Shown: positions 53,492 through 63,863 of the stretch, piece by piece | Numbering within the stretch: position 1 is the stretch's first letter | Layout: each line of letters starts with the position of its first letter | Assembly: GCF_018145875.1 (NCBI RefSeq) | Contig: NZ_JAGSSV010000007.1 | Location: forward strand, 62,001-126,000 | DNA length: 64,000 bases | DNA from: Marinomonas vulgaris | Lineage (GTDB): Bacteria > Pseudomonadota > Gammaproteobacteria > Pseudomonadales > Marinomonadaceae | Direction: 5' to 3' | Program-made: the position numbers and the translations under genes | The notes under the pieces: generated by a model | What the model saw: the letters and a program-made list of their open reading frames with translations, nothing else | The model's database searches: none | What the model was told of the DNA's origin: nothing

Positions 53492-54817
53492 TTACTCCTT
53501 GATTAACAGTGGGGAAAACGTCACCTGGGCTTCATTGGCCAGTCGTTGCCAGTCTTCCATAAAAGCGGCGGACTCGGCGTCTGCGACAACCAACATCAGC
53601 GCCGGATACGACTTGCTCGCTGCAGTAAAAAACCGTCGTGTGCCTCGATCTGGGCTTTGTGCGCCATTGACCAGCACATACACAGGCGATGGGCTGGACG
53701 ACCCAAGAAATTGCGCCTGTTCATCACGGCTATTTAGGGTCGCCACCGATGAAACCTGACTCAGCTCGACAGGCGCGGCGTCGCTCCATTCGAACAGCTT
53801 CCAATCGCCAGACAGTGCTGCAGGGAAAATAGCACCCTGCTGGTGGGTGGAGTCGGTTAATGACACCGTTAGGTGAGGCTGTGTTTGTTCATCGATGATG
53901 TGTCGAGTCTGCGTTTCTTTTTGTTGGTAACGGCTTTGAATGATTCTTTCGGCGGTAGTGAGCGGCAAGGTCGCACGACGCCAGCGATAGATCAGACCAC
54001 AAACAATCGCAAGAAAGAGTCGCGGTAAAACCCCATACAAGAAGATGCTGGCCAGCAGAAAGTTCGCCCAATGTTGTCGAGTGCTAGCGCTTTGCGATAC
54101 CAAATCCACGCGGCTGGCCAATACATCCAACTTATTGGGGAGGGCTAAGCCAAACCACTGAGGAACAACGCTAAGCGACTGAGTGAGCTGAAGAAAGGCT
54201 TGATCGCTCAATAGTGTGGTTTCCCATACAAAATCCACCTGATTGGTGAGCAATAAAAGCAAGGTCATCAACCAGCCGGCGAATAAATAACCACACCATG
54301 CGGTGTGTGATACACCACTGACCAGCCAAGTGTTGCTGTGTGACGGACATTGCCACTGTAAAAAAGCGTCGCTGACGTGATGGTCTATGTTGGTGTGCTT
54401 GGCGATTTTCTTGTTGAGGAAAAGTAGGCTATTAAGCAAAAAACCTTGCCCAGCGGGACGACGTTTCATGGTCGCGACCAAGGTAATGCTCCAAATGAGC
54501 AGATTTAGGCAATGAAAGCCTAACATGACAATTAACAGCCAAAAAATATTGACCTGATTAGATTCGCTAGTGGCAAACGCTGAGGGCACAGCAAGAAACC
54601 CCAGCACAAAAGACACAACCAGCAAGATCAGCACTGCGCGATGAAAGTGGCGTATGAGCTGGCCAAACTGCGCTGCGTAGCTGTTTTCTAACGGATAGTT
54701 GTCTAACTTATCGAGGGCGCTGGGTAAATTTTCGGCATGAGTGGAGAGGCGAAAATCTGTGTGTGTTTCCAGCCAAGCGGCAAGCGCCAGTTTCGCTCTT
54801 GGCATCAAAAAGGTCAT
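53492..54817 (-). CDS. DUF2868 membrane protein, partner of DUF3482 GTPase
   Basis: A 441-residue inner membrane protein with four to five hydrophobic segments (about 60-85, 92-115, 170-192, 265-285). The last 140 residues form a soluble domain. It matches DUF2868. The GTPase gene follows 3 bases downstream, and the two families co-occur widely, which argues that they work as a complex. No catalytic motif is visible. Confidence 0.85.
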   Translation of the reverse strand: MTFLMPRAKLALAAWLETHTDFRLSTHAENLPSALDKLDNYPLENSYAAQFGQLIRHFHRAVLILLVVSFVLGFLAVPSAFATSESNQVNIFWLLIVMLGFHCLNLLIWSITLVATMKRRPAGQGFLLNSLLFLNKKIAKHTNIDHHVSDAFLQWQCPSHSNTWLVSGVSHTAWCGYLFAGWLMTLLLLLTNQVDFVWETTLLSDQAFLQLTQSLSVVPQWFGLALPNKLDVLASRVDLVSQSASTRQHWANFLLASIFLYGVLPRLFLAIVCGLIYRWRRATLPLTTAERIIQSRYQQKETQTRHIIDEQTQPHLTVSLTDSTHQQGAIFPAALSGDWKLFEWSDAAPVELSQVSSVATLNSRDEQAQFLGSSSPSPVYVLVNGAQSPDRGTRRFFTAASKSYPALMLVVADAESAAFMEDWQRLANEAQVTFSPLLIKE

Positions 54818-55005
54818 TTTATCGTGTTACCCTTAATCGCGTTGTCATAGTAGTCGCTGTTATCGCCAGTGCCATGGTGAAAAATGGGTTATCAAACTGA
54901 GCTAAAGTGTAGGTAATTGTTAATTCAGATTGCTTAGATTGATAAATCCACTCTACTATAAATTTCTATGTCGTAAAACGATGCTGTTTATTAAGGGACA
55001 AAGTC

Positions 55006-56619
55006 ATGCGTTTCAATTCTATACGGGTCAAAAGTTCGTTGCCTATTATGGTGATGGGCATCACTTTTATCATTGCTCTTGTGTCAATGGGTTACATCAT
55101 CAAGCAGTTGGGAGATGGACTCAATAACCAAGCGGATATTTACAGCAAAGCATCGTCGGTGATTTTAAACGCCGACCGAGATTTGTACCAAGCGAAATTG
55201 GCTGAGCAGCGCATTATTGTGGGTGTGGGCAATTTAGCTGATGAAGAGAAAGACCGTGTTGAAAACGCCGATCAAGTTAAAGAGCGCATTCAACTGTTCC
55301 GCCAATATTTGGCGATGGAGCCAGAGGTGCAAAAGTCATTGGGAGACATTGATAGTGCTTTTTCTATTTGGCTGAATGCGTCCAATCGCGTTGTGACTGC
55401 AGATGCCCAAGCGCCGTCTTTTCAAGCCGCTGAGCAAAAAGCCAACGCTAGCTTTCAAGCGTTAAGAGCGCGTTTAGACAAAGCCGGTGAAGCGGTGAAC
55501 AATCACGCGGCATCGAGCAAAAGTAAATTGATCGCGCAAGAAGAAGCGTTTCTGAAGTTCGCCATCACCATAGTGGCACTTGGCTTAATCATCGCGATCT
55601 GGTTTAGCTACAAAACCCCGAAAACCTTAACCAATCAAGTCAGTTACCTTGCCCAGCGTATTCGTGAAATTTCCGAAGGCGATGGCGATTTAACCCAAAA
55701 AATCGACTTTACCACGAAAGATGAATTAGGTGATTTGGCTAATGAATTCAACGGATTTGTTGATCGTTTGCGCGGCATCATCAGCAGTATTCACAAGCAA
55801 TCGGATGAATTGGGTGAAATGACCGGACAGCTGACTCAAGTTTCGAGTAAAACCTCGGGCATCACCACAGCATTGGCCAATGCGTCCGCGTCTATTGTGA
55901 GTGCCGGTCACGAAATGGACATGTCCAATCAACAAATGGCCACGGTGGCGCAAGACACTGCCAACGAAGCCAAAAATTCCAATAGTTTAACGCAAGACGG
56001 TATGGCGGCAGTGAATAAGTCTCAGCGCGCGATTACCGAATTGGTGTCAGACATTGAAAGTGCCCTTGAGCGTTCTGCTGAATTGCAACGCAGCTCTGAA
56101 AGCATCACCTCTGTGTTGGAAGTGATTGGTAACATTGCTGAGCAAACTAACCTACTAGCGCTGAATGCGGCGATCGAAGCGGCTCGTGCCGGTGAGCAAG
56201 GCCGTGGTTTTGCGGTGGTGGCTGACGAAGTGCGAACCCTAGCGACCCGAACACAAGACAGCACCAACGAAATTGAAACCATGATTGAAAAGCTGAAGCT
56301 CAATGTGACAGAGTCATCCAAAGCGATTCAAAGCAGCCGCGACAACGCGCAATCGACGGTGAGCAATTTTGGTGAAGTGACCGAGATTTTCAATAGCTTG
56401 CAAGCCTCTTTTGGTAAAGTGCAAGAAATGGCCGCGCAAACCGCACAAGCCACTCAGGAGCAATCTATCGTAGCCAACGACATCAATCGAAATATGGTGT
56501 CATTGAAAGATCAAACCGACTCGGTGCAATCGGTTTCCGATGTGCTCAAGCAGCAATCGGACGACATTACTAAGTTGTTCAAAGCGCTGGATCAGCAAGT
56601 GGGCAGCTTCAAGGTATAA
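55006..56619 (+). CDS. Methyl-accepting chemotaxis protein
   Basis: A 537-residue chemoreceptor. Membrane segments at about 13-32 and 184-204 flank a four-helix-bundle-like periplasmic sensor of about 150 residues, small for MCPs. HAMP follows, then the signalling domain with the invariant hairpin [35 protein letters not shown]. No C-terminal CheR-tether pentapeptide is visible. The ligand is unknown. It has its own terminator. Confidence 0.93.
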   Translation: MRFNSIRVKSSLPIMVMGITFIIALVSMGYIIKQLGDGLNNQADIYSKASSVILNADRDLYQAKLAEQRIIVGVGNLADEEKDRVENADQVKERIQLFRQYLAMEPEVQKSLGDIDSAFSIWLNASNRVVTADAQAPSFQAAEQKANASFQALRARLDKAGEAVNNHAASSKSKLIAQEEAFLKFAITIVALGLIIAIWFSYKTPKTLTNQVSYLAQRIREISEGDGDLTQKIDFTTKDELGDLANEFNGFVDRLRGIISSIHKQSDELGEMTGQLTQVSSKTSGITTALANASASIVSAGHEMDMSNQQMATVAQDTANEAKNSNSLTQDGMAAVNKSQRAITELVSDIESALERSAELQRSSESITSVLEVIGNIAEQTNLLALNAAIEAARAGEQGRGFAVVADEVRTLATRTQDSTNEIETMIEKLKLNVTESSKAIQSSRDNAQSTVSNFGEVTEIFNSLQASFGKVQEMAAQTAQATQEQSIVANDINRNMVSLKDQTDSVQSVSDVLKQQSDDITKLFKALDQQVGSFKV

Positions 56620-56704
56620 CTCTGGATTTATCCGCTTTTTGGCACGACAAAAGCGTCACAATTGGCGCTTAGTCGTAGCTGTACAAAGCGTATCCCGTTA
56701 TCAT

Positions 56705-56730
56705 ACGCCGCTATTGAAGCGGCGTTTTTT
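56705..56730 (+). terminator. Terminator after the chemoreceptor gene
   Basis: ACGCCGCT and AGCGGCGT form a perfect 8-bp stem with a 5-base loop, followed by TTTTTGTTG. Confidence 0.85.
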
Positions 56731-56768
56731 GTTGCTTCACCCATAATGCGAACACGCTTAGGATTGTC

Positions 56769-57062
56769 ATGAAAAAAAACTTTGTTCTTTCCCACCCTAA
56801 ATTGTCTTACCAGCGCATCATCGAAGCGGCGAAAAACGAAGTAAAGCAATACATTAAGCAGCAAAGAACCAAAGCGCTACCAGAAGGCGCGGACTTTTGG
56901 GGGTTTAACTGCAAATTTGGCCAAGTGGCTGACAAAGCGCGCTCTATTCACGAAGGCGATATTAATACCAACATCAGCTCAGCTCAGAGCCAGCATTGGA
57001 AATCCTTTTACCTAGAAGTGATTCCAACGCCAAAAACACGCGCTAAAAGAACTCAAGATTAA
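56769..57062 (+). CDS. DUF6172 family small protein
   Basis: A 97-residue soluble basic protein with the DUF6172 pattern: MKKNFVLSHPKLSYQRIIEAAKNEVKQYIK, LPEGADFWGFNCKFG and a C-terminal SFYLEVIP. The conserved Trp/Phe-Asn-Cys-Lys-Phe-Gly stretch suggests an RNA- or ligand-binding surface. Function unknown. It precedes thiL by 51 bases on the same strand. Confidence 0.8.
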   Translation: MKKNFVLSHPKLSYQRIIEAAKNEVKQYIKQQRTKALPEGADFWGFNCKFGQVADKARSIHEGDINTNISSAQSQHWKSFYLEVIPTPKTRAKRTQD

Positions 57063-57113
57063 ACACAGATCAATGTCGATCACTCGCCGTATGAACAGCA
57101 CAAGGATACTTTT

Positions 57114-58064
57114 TTGAAGGAATTCGAGTTAATTCAACACATCTTTCAAGCCTCTGTGATGGCCGATACGCGAGGCCGAGACGATATATTATTGGGCATC
57201 GGCGACGACTGTGCCCAAGTGGCTGTGCCGACGGGTCAAAGTCTGGTATTTTCCATGGACACCTTGGTGGAAGGGCGACATTTTCCTTTCGACGCGGACC
57301 CGGTCGACATTGGCTATCGTGCGGTGGCTTCTTGCGTGAGTGATTTGGCGGCCATGGGTGCTAAACCGGCGTTTTTCACTCTGGGGTTAACGATTCCTGA
57401 CTCCGATCCTCAATGGTTGGCTGGACTGGCGCAAGGCATGGCAGAACTGGCAGAACCCATTGGTTTGGCGCTGGTAGGTGGCGACACGACCAAAGGCCCG
57501 CTGACCATCACGCTGCAAGTGCATGGTTACGTGGAAGCGGACTTGGCGGTGAAACGCAGTAGCGCGCAAGCGGGCGACGATATTTATGTGACTGGATTGC
57601 TTGGCGACGCCGCCGCTGCAGTGCCGATTGTGACTGGCGAATGGCAGGTGTCGAGCGAGCGCTTCGATTACTTTTATGAGCGTTATTGGCGACCAAAACA
57701 TCGGCTGATTTTTGCGATGGCGATGAAACGAGTAGCTCACGCCATGATGGATATCTCCGATGGCTTGGCACAAGACCTTCAGCATATCCTCAAAGCTTCC
57801 GGCAAAGGCGCTATTTTAAACGCCAGTGCCTTACCTATTTCTACGCCCTTGCAACAATGGCAACCGGATGCGGCCATCGCGTTAGCACTTACCGGCGGCG
57901 ACGATTACGAACTTTGCTTTACGGCCTCGAAAGCTCAGGCTGACGAAGTGTCTTTGATCGCTCAAACCCTTGGTTTGGAATGCACGAAAGTGGGTGAAGT
58001 GACCGAGGACGGTTTTAGCATTCAAGGCTACGACGGTGACATGACCGGCTGGCAGCATTTTTGA
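57114..58064 (+). CDS. thiL: Thiamine-monophosphate kinase
   Basis: A 316-residue kinase that makes thiamine diphosphate, the last step of cofactor synthesis. Family motifs include GIGDDCAQV, SMDTLVEGRHF, SDLAAMGAKP and GGDTTKGP, with a C-terminal GGDDYELCF. A TTG start at 57114 has AAGGA 7 bases upstream. It is followed by pgpA, a pairing common in gammaproteobacteria, though the usual upstream nusB and ribE/H genes are not here. Confidence 0.94.
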   Translation: MKEFELIQHIFQASVMADTRGRDDILLGIGDDCAQVAVPTGQSLVFSMDTLVEGRHFPFDADPVDIGYRAVASCVSDLAAMGAKPAFFTLGLTIPDSDPQWLAGLAQGMAELAEPIGLALVGGDTTKGPLTITLQVHGYVEADLAVKRSSAQAGDDIYVTGLLGDAAAAVPIVTGEWQVSSERFDYFYERYWRPKHRLIFAMAMKRVAHAMMDISDGLAQDLQHILKASGKGAILNASALPISTPLQQWQPDAAIALALTGGDDYELCFTASKAQADEVSLIAQTLGLECTKVGEVTEDGFSIQGYDGDMTGWQHF

Positions 58065-58130
58065 TAGAGTGTGTTCGAGAGGCATTAACTCACACACGGT
58101 ACGATTTCACGAACAAACAGGTAATTACAC

Positions 58131-58613
58131 ATGGCGAATTCAGCACCTGCGTCGGTTTGGCGTAACCCAATCCATTTTTTAGCCTTTGGTTTAGGCTCTG
58201 GCGCGGCACCAAAAGCCCCAGGTACATTTGGTACCCTTGCTGCTGTGCCGATTTTTATCTGGCTGTTGCAAGGCTTAGGCACTACCGAATACCTTTTCAT
58301 GTTGGTTTCTACCTCGTTAGTGGGTATTTACTTATGTGGCAAAACTTCTAAAGACATGGGCGTACACGACCACTCTGGCATCGTGTGGGATGAATTTGTC
58401 GGTTATTGGATTACCATGTTCCTCGCCCCTGCCGGCTGGATGTACATAGTGTTAGGTTTTGTTCTATTTCGCCTATTTGATATCTTAAAACCTTGGCCGA
58501 TTTCTTGGGTCGACAAACACGTACACGGCGGCTTTGGCATCATGTTCGACGACATATTAGCAGGCTTAATGTCATTTGTTGTCTTGCAGGCCTTGGTACA
58601 CTTTGTTTTTTAA
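58131..58613 (+). CDS. pgpA: Phosphatidylglycerophosphatase A
   Basis: A 160-residue membrane phosphatase that converts phosphatidylglycerol phosphate to phosphatidylglycerol. The PgpA pattern is clear: FGLGSGAAPKAPGTFGTLAA-like N-terminus, DHSGIVWDEFVGYW with the acidic metal ligands, and the later FRLFDILKPWPI and DDILAG. Three to four membrane segments are visible. It lies 66 bases after thiL and probably shares its transcript. Confidence 0.93.
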   Translation: MANSAPASVWRNPIHFLAFGLGSGAAPKAPGTFGTLAAVPIFIWLLQGLGTTEYLFMLVSTSLVGIYLCGKTSKDMGVHDHSGIVWDEFVGYWITMFLAPAGWMYIVLGFVLFRLFDILKPWPISWVDKHVHGGFGIMFDDILAGLMSFVVLQALVHFVF

Positions 58614-58647
58614 ACATCTTTTTACACGCTAAGATGCTTATTATAGT

Positions 58648-58689
58648 AAGCCACAAAAGCACCTATCTCATTAGGTGCTTTTGTGGCTT
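58648..58689. terminator. Long bidirectional terminator between pgpA and the toxin-antitoxin pair
   Basis: A perfect 18-bp inverted repeat (58648-58665 and 58672-58689, half-site beginning AAGCCACAAAAGCACC) with a 6-base loop. It lies 35 bases after pgpA and its last base is the first base of the antitoxin stop codon on minus. Internal T and A runs within the stem suit termination in both directions. Confidence 0.75.
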
Positions 58690-58997
58690 TATAGAATGGA
58701 TTCAAGGCCTTTTTTATCAATTAAATAGAGAAGTCGAGCGGCTGCGCCGTTTGGTTGAGATTTCCCTTGCTCCCACTTTTGTATGCTTTCTATACTCATG
58801 GCCAGCACACTAGCAAGAACACCTTGACTGATGTGTGCTTTTAACCTGATCTCTTTGATGCGTGATGCCGTCATTTCTATTGGTTTGTCATGCAAAGCTA
58901 GGGCATCTATTTTTCGCATTGTAATCTGGCTTACGGCTCCTTTTTCATGAAAGCGCCTTGCCATTACCTGCACACGATCAATACGTTCATCCTTCAT
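58689..58997 (-). CDS. XRE-family antitoxin (HigA/NadS-like)
   Basis: A 102-residue DNA-binding protein. The C-terminal XRE helix-turn-helix is ASRIKEIRLKAHISQGVLASVLAMSIESIQKWEQGKSQPNG. The N-terminal 40 residues are likely the toxin-binding arm. Its start overlaps the toxin 3' end by 11 bases, giving the toxin-first order of HigBA systems. It should neutralise the toxin and repress the shared promoter. Confidence 0.87.
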   Translation of the reverse strand: MKDERIDRVQVMARRFHEKGAVSQITMRKIDALALHDKPIEMTASRIKEIRLKAHISQGVLASVLAMSIESIQKWEQGKSQPNGAAARLLYLIDKKGLESIL

Positions 58998-59376
58998 AAG
59001 ACACCTCTTTAAGCAGACCTGCTTCTATTATTTCAGCCATTTTTTGTTCTGACATTGTTAGTAAATCTTCAGCGAATAGTTTGTATGCTTCAAGCAGCTT
59101 ATCTGGGATTTCTTTCCCCTTTTTAGGAATGTCTGCTTTACGCCAACCAGCAATAAAGATCATTCTCTCATGTAATTTAACGGCAACGATGCTTCTATTT
59201 GAGTCACGTTTACTTTGTTTTAGTGACGCGATTCTCTTTTTAAATGACTTATTAGGGACAAGTTCTCCATCATGGAGTCCAAAAGACAGTTCTTTCGCGG
59301 CAGCGGCTACTTTAGCGTCTATTAATTTGGCTCGTTTCATAAAAACTAAGAAATCATCGGTAACATACACTTTCAT
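58987..59376 (-). CDS. RelE/HigB-type toxin of a toxin-antitoxin pair
   Basis: A 129-residue basic protein of the RelE-like toxin group (PF06296 type), with KSFKKRIASLKQSKRDSNRSIVAVKLHERMIFIAGWRKADIPKKGKEIPDKLL-like core broken into the typical strands; the Lys/Arg-rich strand and IFIAGWRKAD match. Such toxins cleave mRNA on the ribosome. First gene of the pair, with the antitoxin overlapping downstream. The upstream region has direct repeats in the promoter. Confidence 0.83.
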   Translation of the reverse strand: MKVYVTDDFLVFMKRAKLIDAKVAAAAKELSFGLHDGELVPNKSFKKRIASLKQSKRDSNRSIVAVKLHERMIFIAGWRKADIPKKGKEIPDKLLEAYKLFAEDLLTMSEQKMAEIIEAGLLKEVSYEG

Positions 59377-59396
59377 TGAATCGCATCCATTTCGAA

Positions 59397-59434
59397 ACTA
59401 TGGTAATTAATACTATGGTTTTATGAGGAGTCAA
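59397..59434 (-). promoter_or_regulatory. Autoregulated promoter of the toxin-antitoxin operon
   Basis: On minus, TTGACT (59429-59434) and TATTAA (59407-59412) are spaced 16 bases apart. Two direct repeats, ACTATGG on plus at 59397-59403 and 59412-59418, 8 bases apart, overlap the -10 and spacer, as expected for antitoxin operator sites. The 143-bp gap to hydA contains nothing else clear. Confidence 0.6.
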
Positions 59435-59519
59435 GTGAGTGAAGACGGGTGAAGAGAGTATTCGTTATTCAAGTTAAGTGATAGGCCCGCCAGCCTACCA
59501 CTCTCCTTGTCTATCCATG

Positions 59520-60971
<1,452 letters not shown>

Positions 60972-60978
60972 TTAAAAG

Positions 60979-60994
60979 TCGGCCCGAAGGCCGA
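60979..60994 (-). other. UUCG tetraloop hairpin in the hydA leader
   Basis: On minus, TCGGCC-TTCG-GGCCGA forms a 6-bp stem closed by a C(UUCG)G tetraloop, an unusually stable loop. CTTTTAAAAAGG follows, holding a short T run and then the hydA ribosome site. It lies 20 bases before the hydA ATG, in the gap after the permease. It could be a partial terminator or an mRNA end protector. Confidence 0.6.
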
Positions 60995-61032
60995 GTGGAT
61001 AAGATGAAATTAAACGGCGTATTCGCCAAAGA

Positions 61033-62517
61033 TTAAGATTGCAGCGCCTCAGATTGGCTGGCGTGGGAAGCTTGCATATTGCCCAAGATGAAATACACCA
61101 AGGCACCCGTGAAAGCGCCTGTGAACCAGCCATAGCTATAAAACCAGCCCAACGCCGGCACGTTTAGCGCGACCAAGGTGATCAATACCGGCGCGGCAAA
61201 AGCCATTAAGCCCGCGGTGTTAAAAGAAGGGTACAAGCTATTTGGCGTGTAGAGGGCGACCAAATCTAGGTGCTGACGTTTGATCAGGAAGTAATCCACC
61301 ATCATGATGCCAGCAATTGGGCCTAGTAAGCTGGAGTAACCCAATAACCAGTTGGAATACATGCTTTCAACGCTGACATCAGATTCCAACCAGCCCATTT
61401 TTTTCAGCAACTCCCAGCCCATCAGCAAGATGCCTACTGCACCGGTGAGTAATACGCCACGGGTGTGGTTGATGTATTTTGGCGCGATGTTTTGAAAATC
61501 ATTGGTAGGGGAAACGATGTTGGCGGCGGTGTTGGTCGACAAGGTGGCGATGATGATTAATACCATGGCCACGGCGACCCAAGCTGGGCTGTCGATTTTG
61601 CCAATCAAGGAAATCGGATCGGAAATCGTCTCGCCAACAAGCGCGGTGGACGCAGCGGTCAATACCACACCTAAAGCCGCGAAGAAAAACATGGTGACAG
61701 GCAAACCAATGATTTGACCAATTACCTGATCTTTTTGTGATTTCGCGTAGCGGCTAAAATCGGGAATGTTGAGCGATAAGGTCGCCCAAAAGCCCACCAT
61801 GGCGGTCAATCCACCAAAGAAATAGCTCATAAAACCGGCGTCTTCAGGACGGTTAGCAGGCGTTGCCAACACTTCGGTGAAAGACACTTTATCGCCTGCC
61901 CACATCATCAAGCCGATACTAACGATCAATAAAAGCGGTGCAGACAAGGTTTCCAGCCATTTGATGGACTCAGAACCACGAATTACCACCACCATTTGCA
62001 GTGCCCAAAAGAGGAAGAAGCCGATGACTTCACCCACGCCACCTAAGCTGGCCCAGCCAGATGAGATCGCGGACAAAAATAAGTGAATCGCCAAGCCGCC
62101 GAACATGGTTTGAATACCAAACCAGCCACAGGCGACAAAGCCACGAATCAGACAAGGAATGTTCGAACCCACTACGCCGAAAGATGAGCGCAGCAAGACA
62201 GGAAACGGAATGCCAAATTTAGTACCGGGAAAGGCGTTCAGTGTTAAAGGGAACAATAAGATGACGTTGGCGATGAAGATGGTAAACAGCGCTTCCATGA
62301 CCGACAAACCAAAGTAGGCGGTTAACACGCCACCGAGCGTATAAGTGGGGACACAAATCGACATACCTACCCACAAGGCGGCAATGTTCCATTTGTTCCA
62401 AGTACGATCTTTGATTTTTGTTGGTGCTAAATCATCGTTGTATGCGCTGCTTTCCTGCAGATCGTTATCGACCTCCAGTTCGTAAAATTCCCCTTGCTTA
62501 ACAGACTTGCTGGTCAT
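61033..62517 (-). CDS. NCS1-family nucleobase permease (uracil/allantoin type)
   Basis: A 494-residue transporter with about twelve membrane segments. NCS1 hallmarks include NKWNIAALWVGMSICVPTYTLGG, PVLLRSSFGVVGSNIPCLIRGFVACGWFG and NIPDFSRYAKSQ. Flanked by the carbamoylase and dihydropyrimidinase genes, it most likely imports uracil, dihydrouracil or a hydantoin. It lies 57 bases after the carbamoylase gene on minus. Confidence 0.9.
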   Translation of the reverse strand: MTSKSVKQGEFYELEVDNDLQESSAYNDDLAPTKIKDRTWNKWNIAALWVGMSICVPTYTLGGVLTAYFGLSVMEALFTIFIANVILLFPLTLNAFPGTKFGIPFPVLLRSSFGVVGSNIPCLIRGFVACGWFGIQTMFGGLAIHLFLSAISSGWASLGGVGEVIGFFLFWALQMVVVIRGSESIKWLETLSAPLLLIVSIGLMMWAGDKVSFTEVLATPANRPEDAGFMSYFFGGLTAMVGFWATLSLNIPDFSRYAKSQKDQVIGQIIGLPVTMFFFAALGVVLTAASTALVGETISDPISLIGKIDSPAWVAVAMVLIIIATLSTNTAANIVSPTNDFQNIAPKYINHTRGVLLTGAVGILLMGWELLKKMGWLESDVSVESMYSNWLLGYSSLLGPIAGIMMVDYFLIKRQHLDLVALYTPNSLYPSFNTAGLMAFAAPVLITLVALNVPALGWFYSYGWFTGAFTGALVYFILGNMQASHASQSEALQS

Positions 62518-62574
62518 GGTGCCACCTCTTCTATTGTTTGGATTGTTTTGGGTTATCTGGACGGTTTTAATTGG

Positions 62575-63822
62575 TTATTGCTTCTCTTGTTCGTTGGCGA
62601 TGCGTTCGCTGGCTTCGAGCATGGCATGCAGCAACACATTAGCGCCGGCGGCGCATTCTTCAGGCGAGCTGTATTCCGCTTCGTTGTGACTGATGCCGTT
62701 TAAACAAGGAGTGAAAATCATCCCTGTTGGCACTAAGTCGGCCATGTAACAGGCGTCATGACCGGCACCCGCGTAAATGTCCATGTGGCTGTAACCGAGT
62801 TTTTCCGTGGCGGCTTTCACATCGTCGGAAGCATTAAATTCCACTGGTGCGAAATACCAGAAAGGGTCTAAATTGACGTCTAAGCCATATTCTTTGGCGA
62901 TCTGATCACAAAATGTCACCAACTCTTCGTGCATGGTGAGCAATACATCGGGCTTGGGGTTGCGCAAATCAGCACTGAAATTCACCTTGCCAGGAATGGT
63001 GTTGCGCGAATTCGGCCAAACGTTCATATAACCCACGGTGCCCAAGCCATTGTCATAGCGCAGCGCGATCTTATTGATTTCAGTAACGATGGCCGACGCA
63101 GCGAGCATGGCGTCTTTGCGCAAATGCATGGGCGTGGTGCCAGAATGAGAAGGGCGACCGACGACTTCCACGTTGTACCAGCGAATGCCTTGGCCAAGTC
63201 GAACGATGCCGATGGATTTTTCTTCGTCTTCGAGAATTGGACCTTGTTCAATATGTGCTTCAAAAAACGCCCCCATGTGGCGGCTGCCAAGCTCCATCTC
63301 TCCTAAATAACCGATGCGCTCTAACTCGTCGCCAAGGCGGATGCCATCCACATCGGTTTTATTCAATTCGGTTTCCAAATCAAAGCGACCGACATAGGTG
63401 CCGGAACCTTGCATCGCCGGCTGAAAGCGCGAGCCTTCTTCGTTGGTCCATACCGAAAACTCCATTGCAGTGGGCGTTTCTATTTTGTTGTCATGTAGAG
63501 TTCGCAATACCTCAACACCGGCCAATACGCCAAAGACACCGTCGAATTTACCGCCCGTTGGCTGAGTGTCTAAATGACTCCCCGTGCCAACCGCTGGTAA
63601 GCTGTTGTCTGTGCCAGGGCGACGAGCGAAAATGTTGCCAATTTTATCCACTTCCACAGTACAACCACAGGCTTCGCACCAAGCAACAAACAGGTCACGG
63701 GCTTGCTTATCTAAGTCTGTGCCGGCAAGACGATTGCAGCCGCCTTTTTCTGTGCCGCCAATGTCACCCATTTCCATTAAGGTGTCCCAAAGGCGTTGCT
63801 CGTTAATGCGAAGATCTTGCAT
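62575..63822 (-). CDS. Zn-dependent N-carbamoyl-beta-alanine amidohydrolase (HyuC/AmaB family)
   Basis: A 415-residue M20-type hydrolase. Metal ligands appear in GTGSHLDTQPTGGKFDGVFG, TNEEGSRF and HIEQGPIL, with a C-terminal AGHDACYMADL and NGISHNEAEY. It releases beta-alanine or beta-aminoisobutyrate, CO2 and ammonia from the product of dihydropyrimidinase, completing the reductive pyrimidine route. AGGAG precedes the ATG. It is the first gene of the operon seen here; the dihydropyrimidine dehydrogenase genes are not within the window. Confidence 0.9.
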   Translation of the reverse strand: MQDLRINEQRLWDTLMEMGDIGGTEKGGCNRLAGTDLDKQARDLFVAWCEACGCTVEVDKIGNIFARRPGTDNSLPAVGTGSHLDTQPTGGKFDGVFGVLAGVEVLRTLHDNKIETPTAMEFSVWTNEEGSRFQPAMQGSGTYVGRFDLETELNKTDVDGIRLGDELERIGYLGEMELGSRHMGAFFEAHIEQGPILEDEEKSIGIVRLGQGIRWYNVEVVGRPSHSGTTPMHLRKDAMLAASAIVTEINKIALRYDNGLGTVGYMNVWPNSRNTIPGKVNFSADLRNPKPDVLLTMHEELVTFCDQIAKEYGLDVNLDPFWYFAPVEFNASDDVKAATEKLGYSHMDIYAGAGHDACYMADLVPTGMIFTPCLNGISHNEAEYSSPEECAAGANVLLHAMLEASERIANEQEKQ

Positions 63823-63847
63823 GGTGTGCTCCTATTACCGGTTAATA

Positions 63848-63863
63848 TTTACCAAAAGGTAAA
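63848..63863. promoter_or_regulatory. Palindrome upstream of the pyrimidine operon
   Basis: TTTACC-AAAA-GGTAAA is a perfect 16-base palindrome 26 bases before the start of the carbamoylase gene. Further TTACC/GGTTAA half sites lie next to it. The position suits an operator. The rest of 63823-64000 shows no complete gene. Confidence 0.45.
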
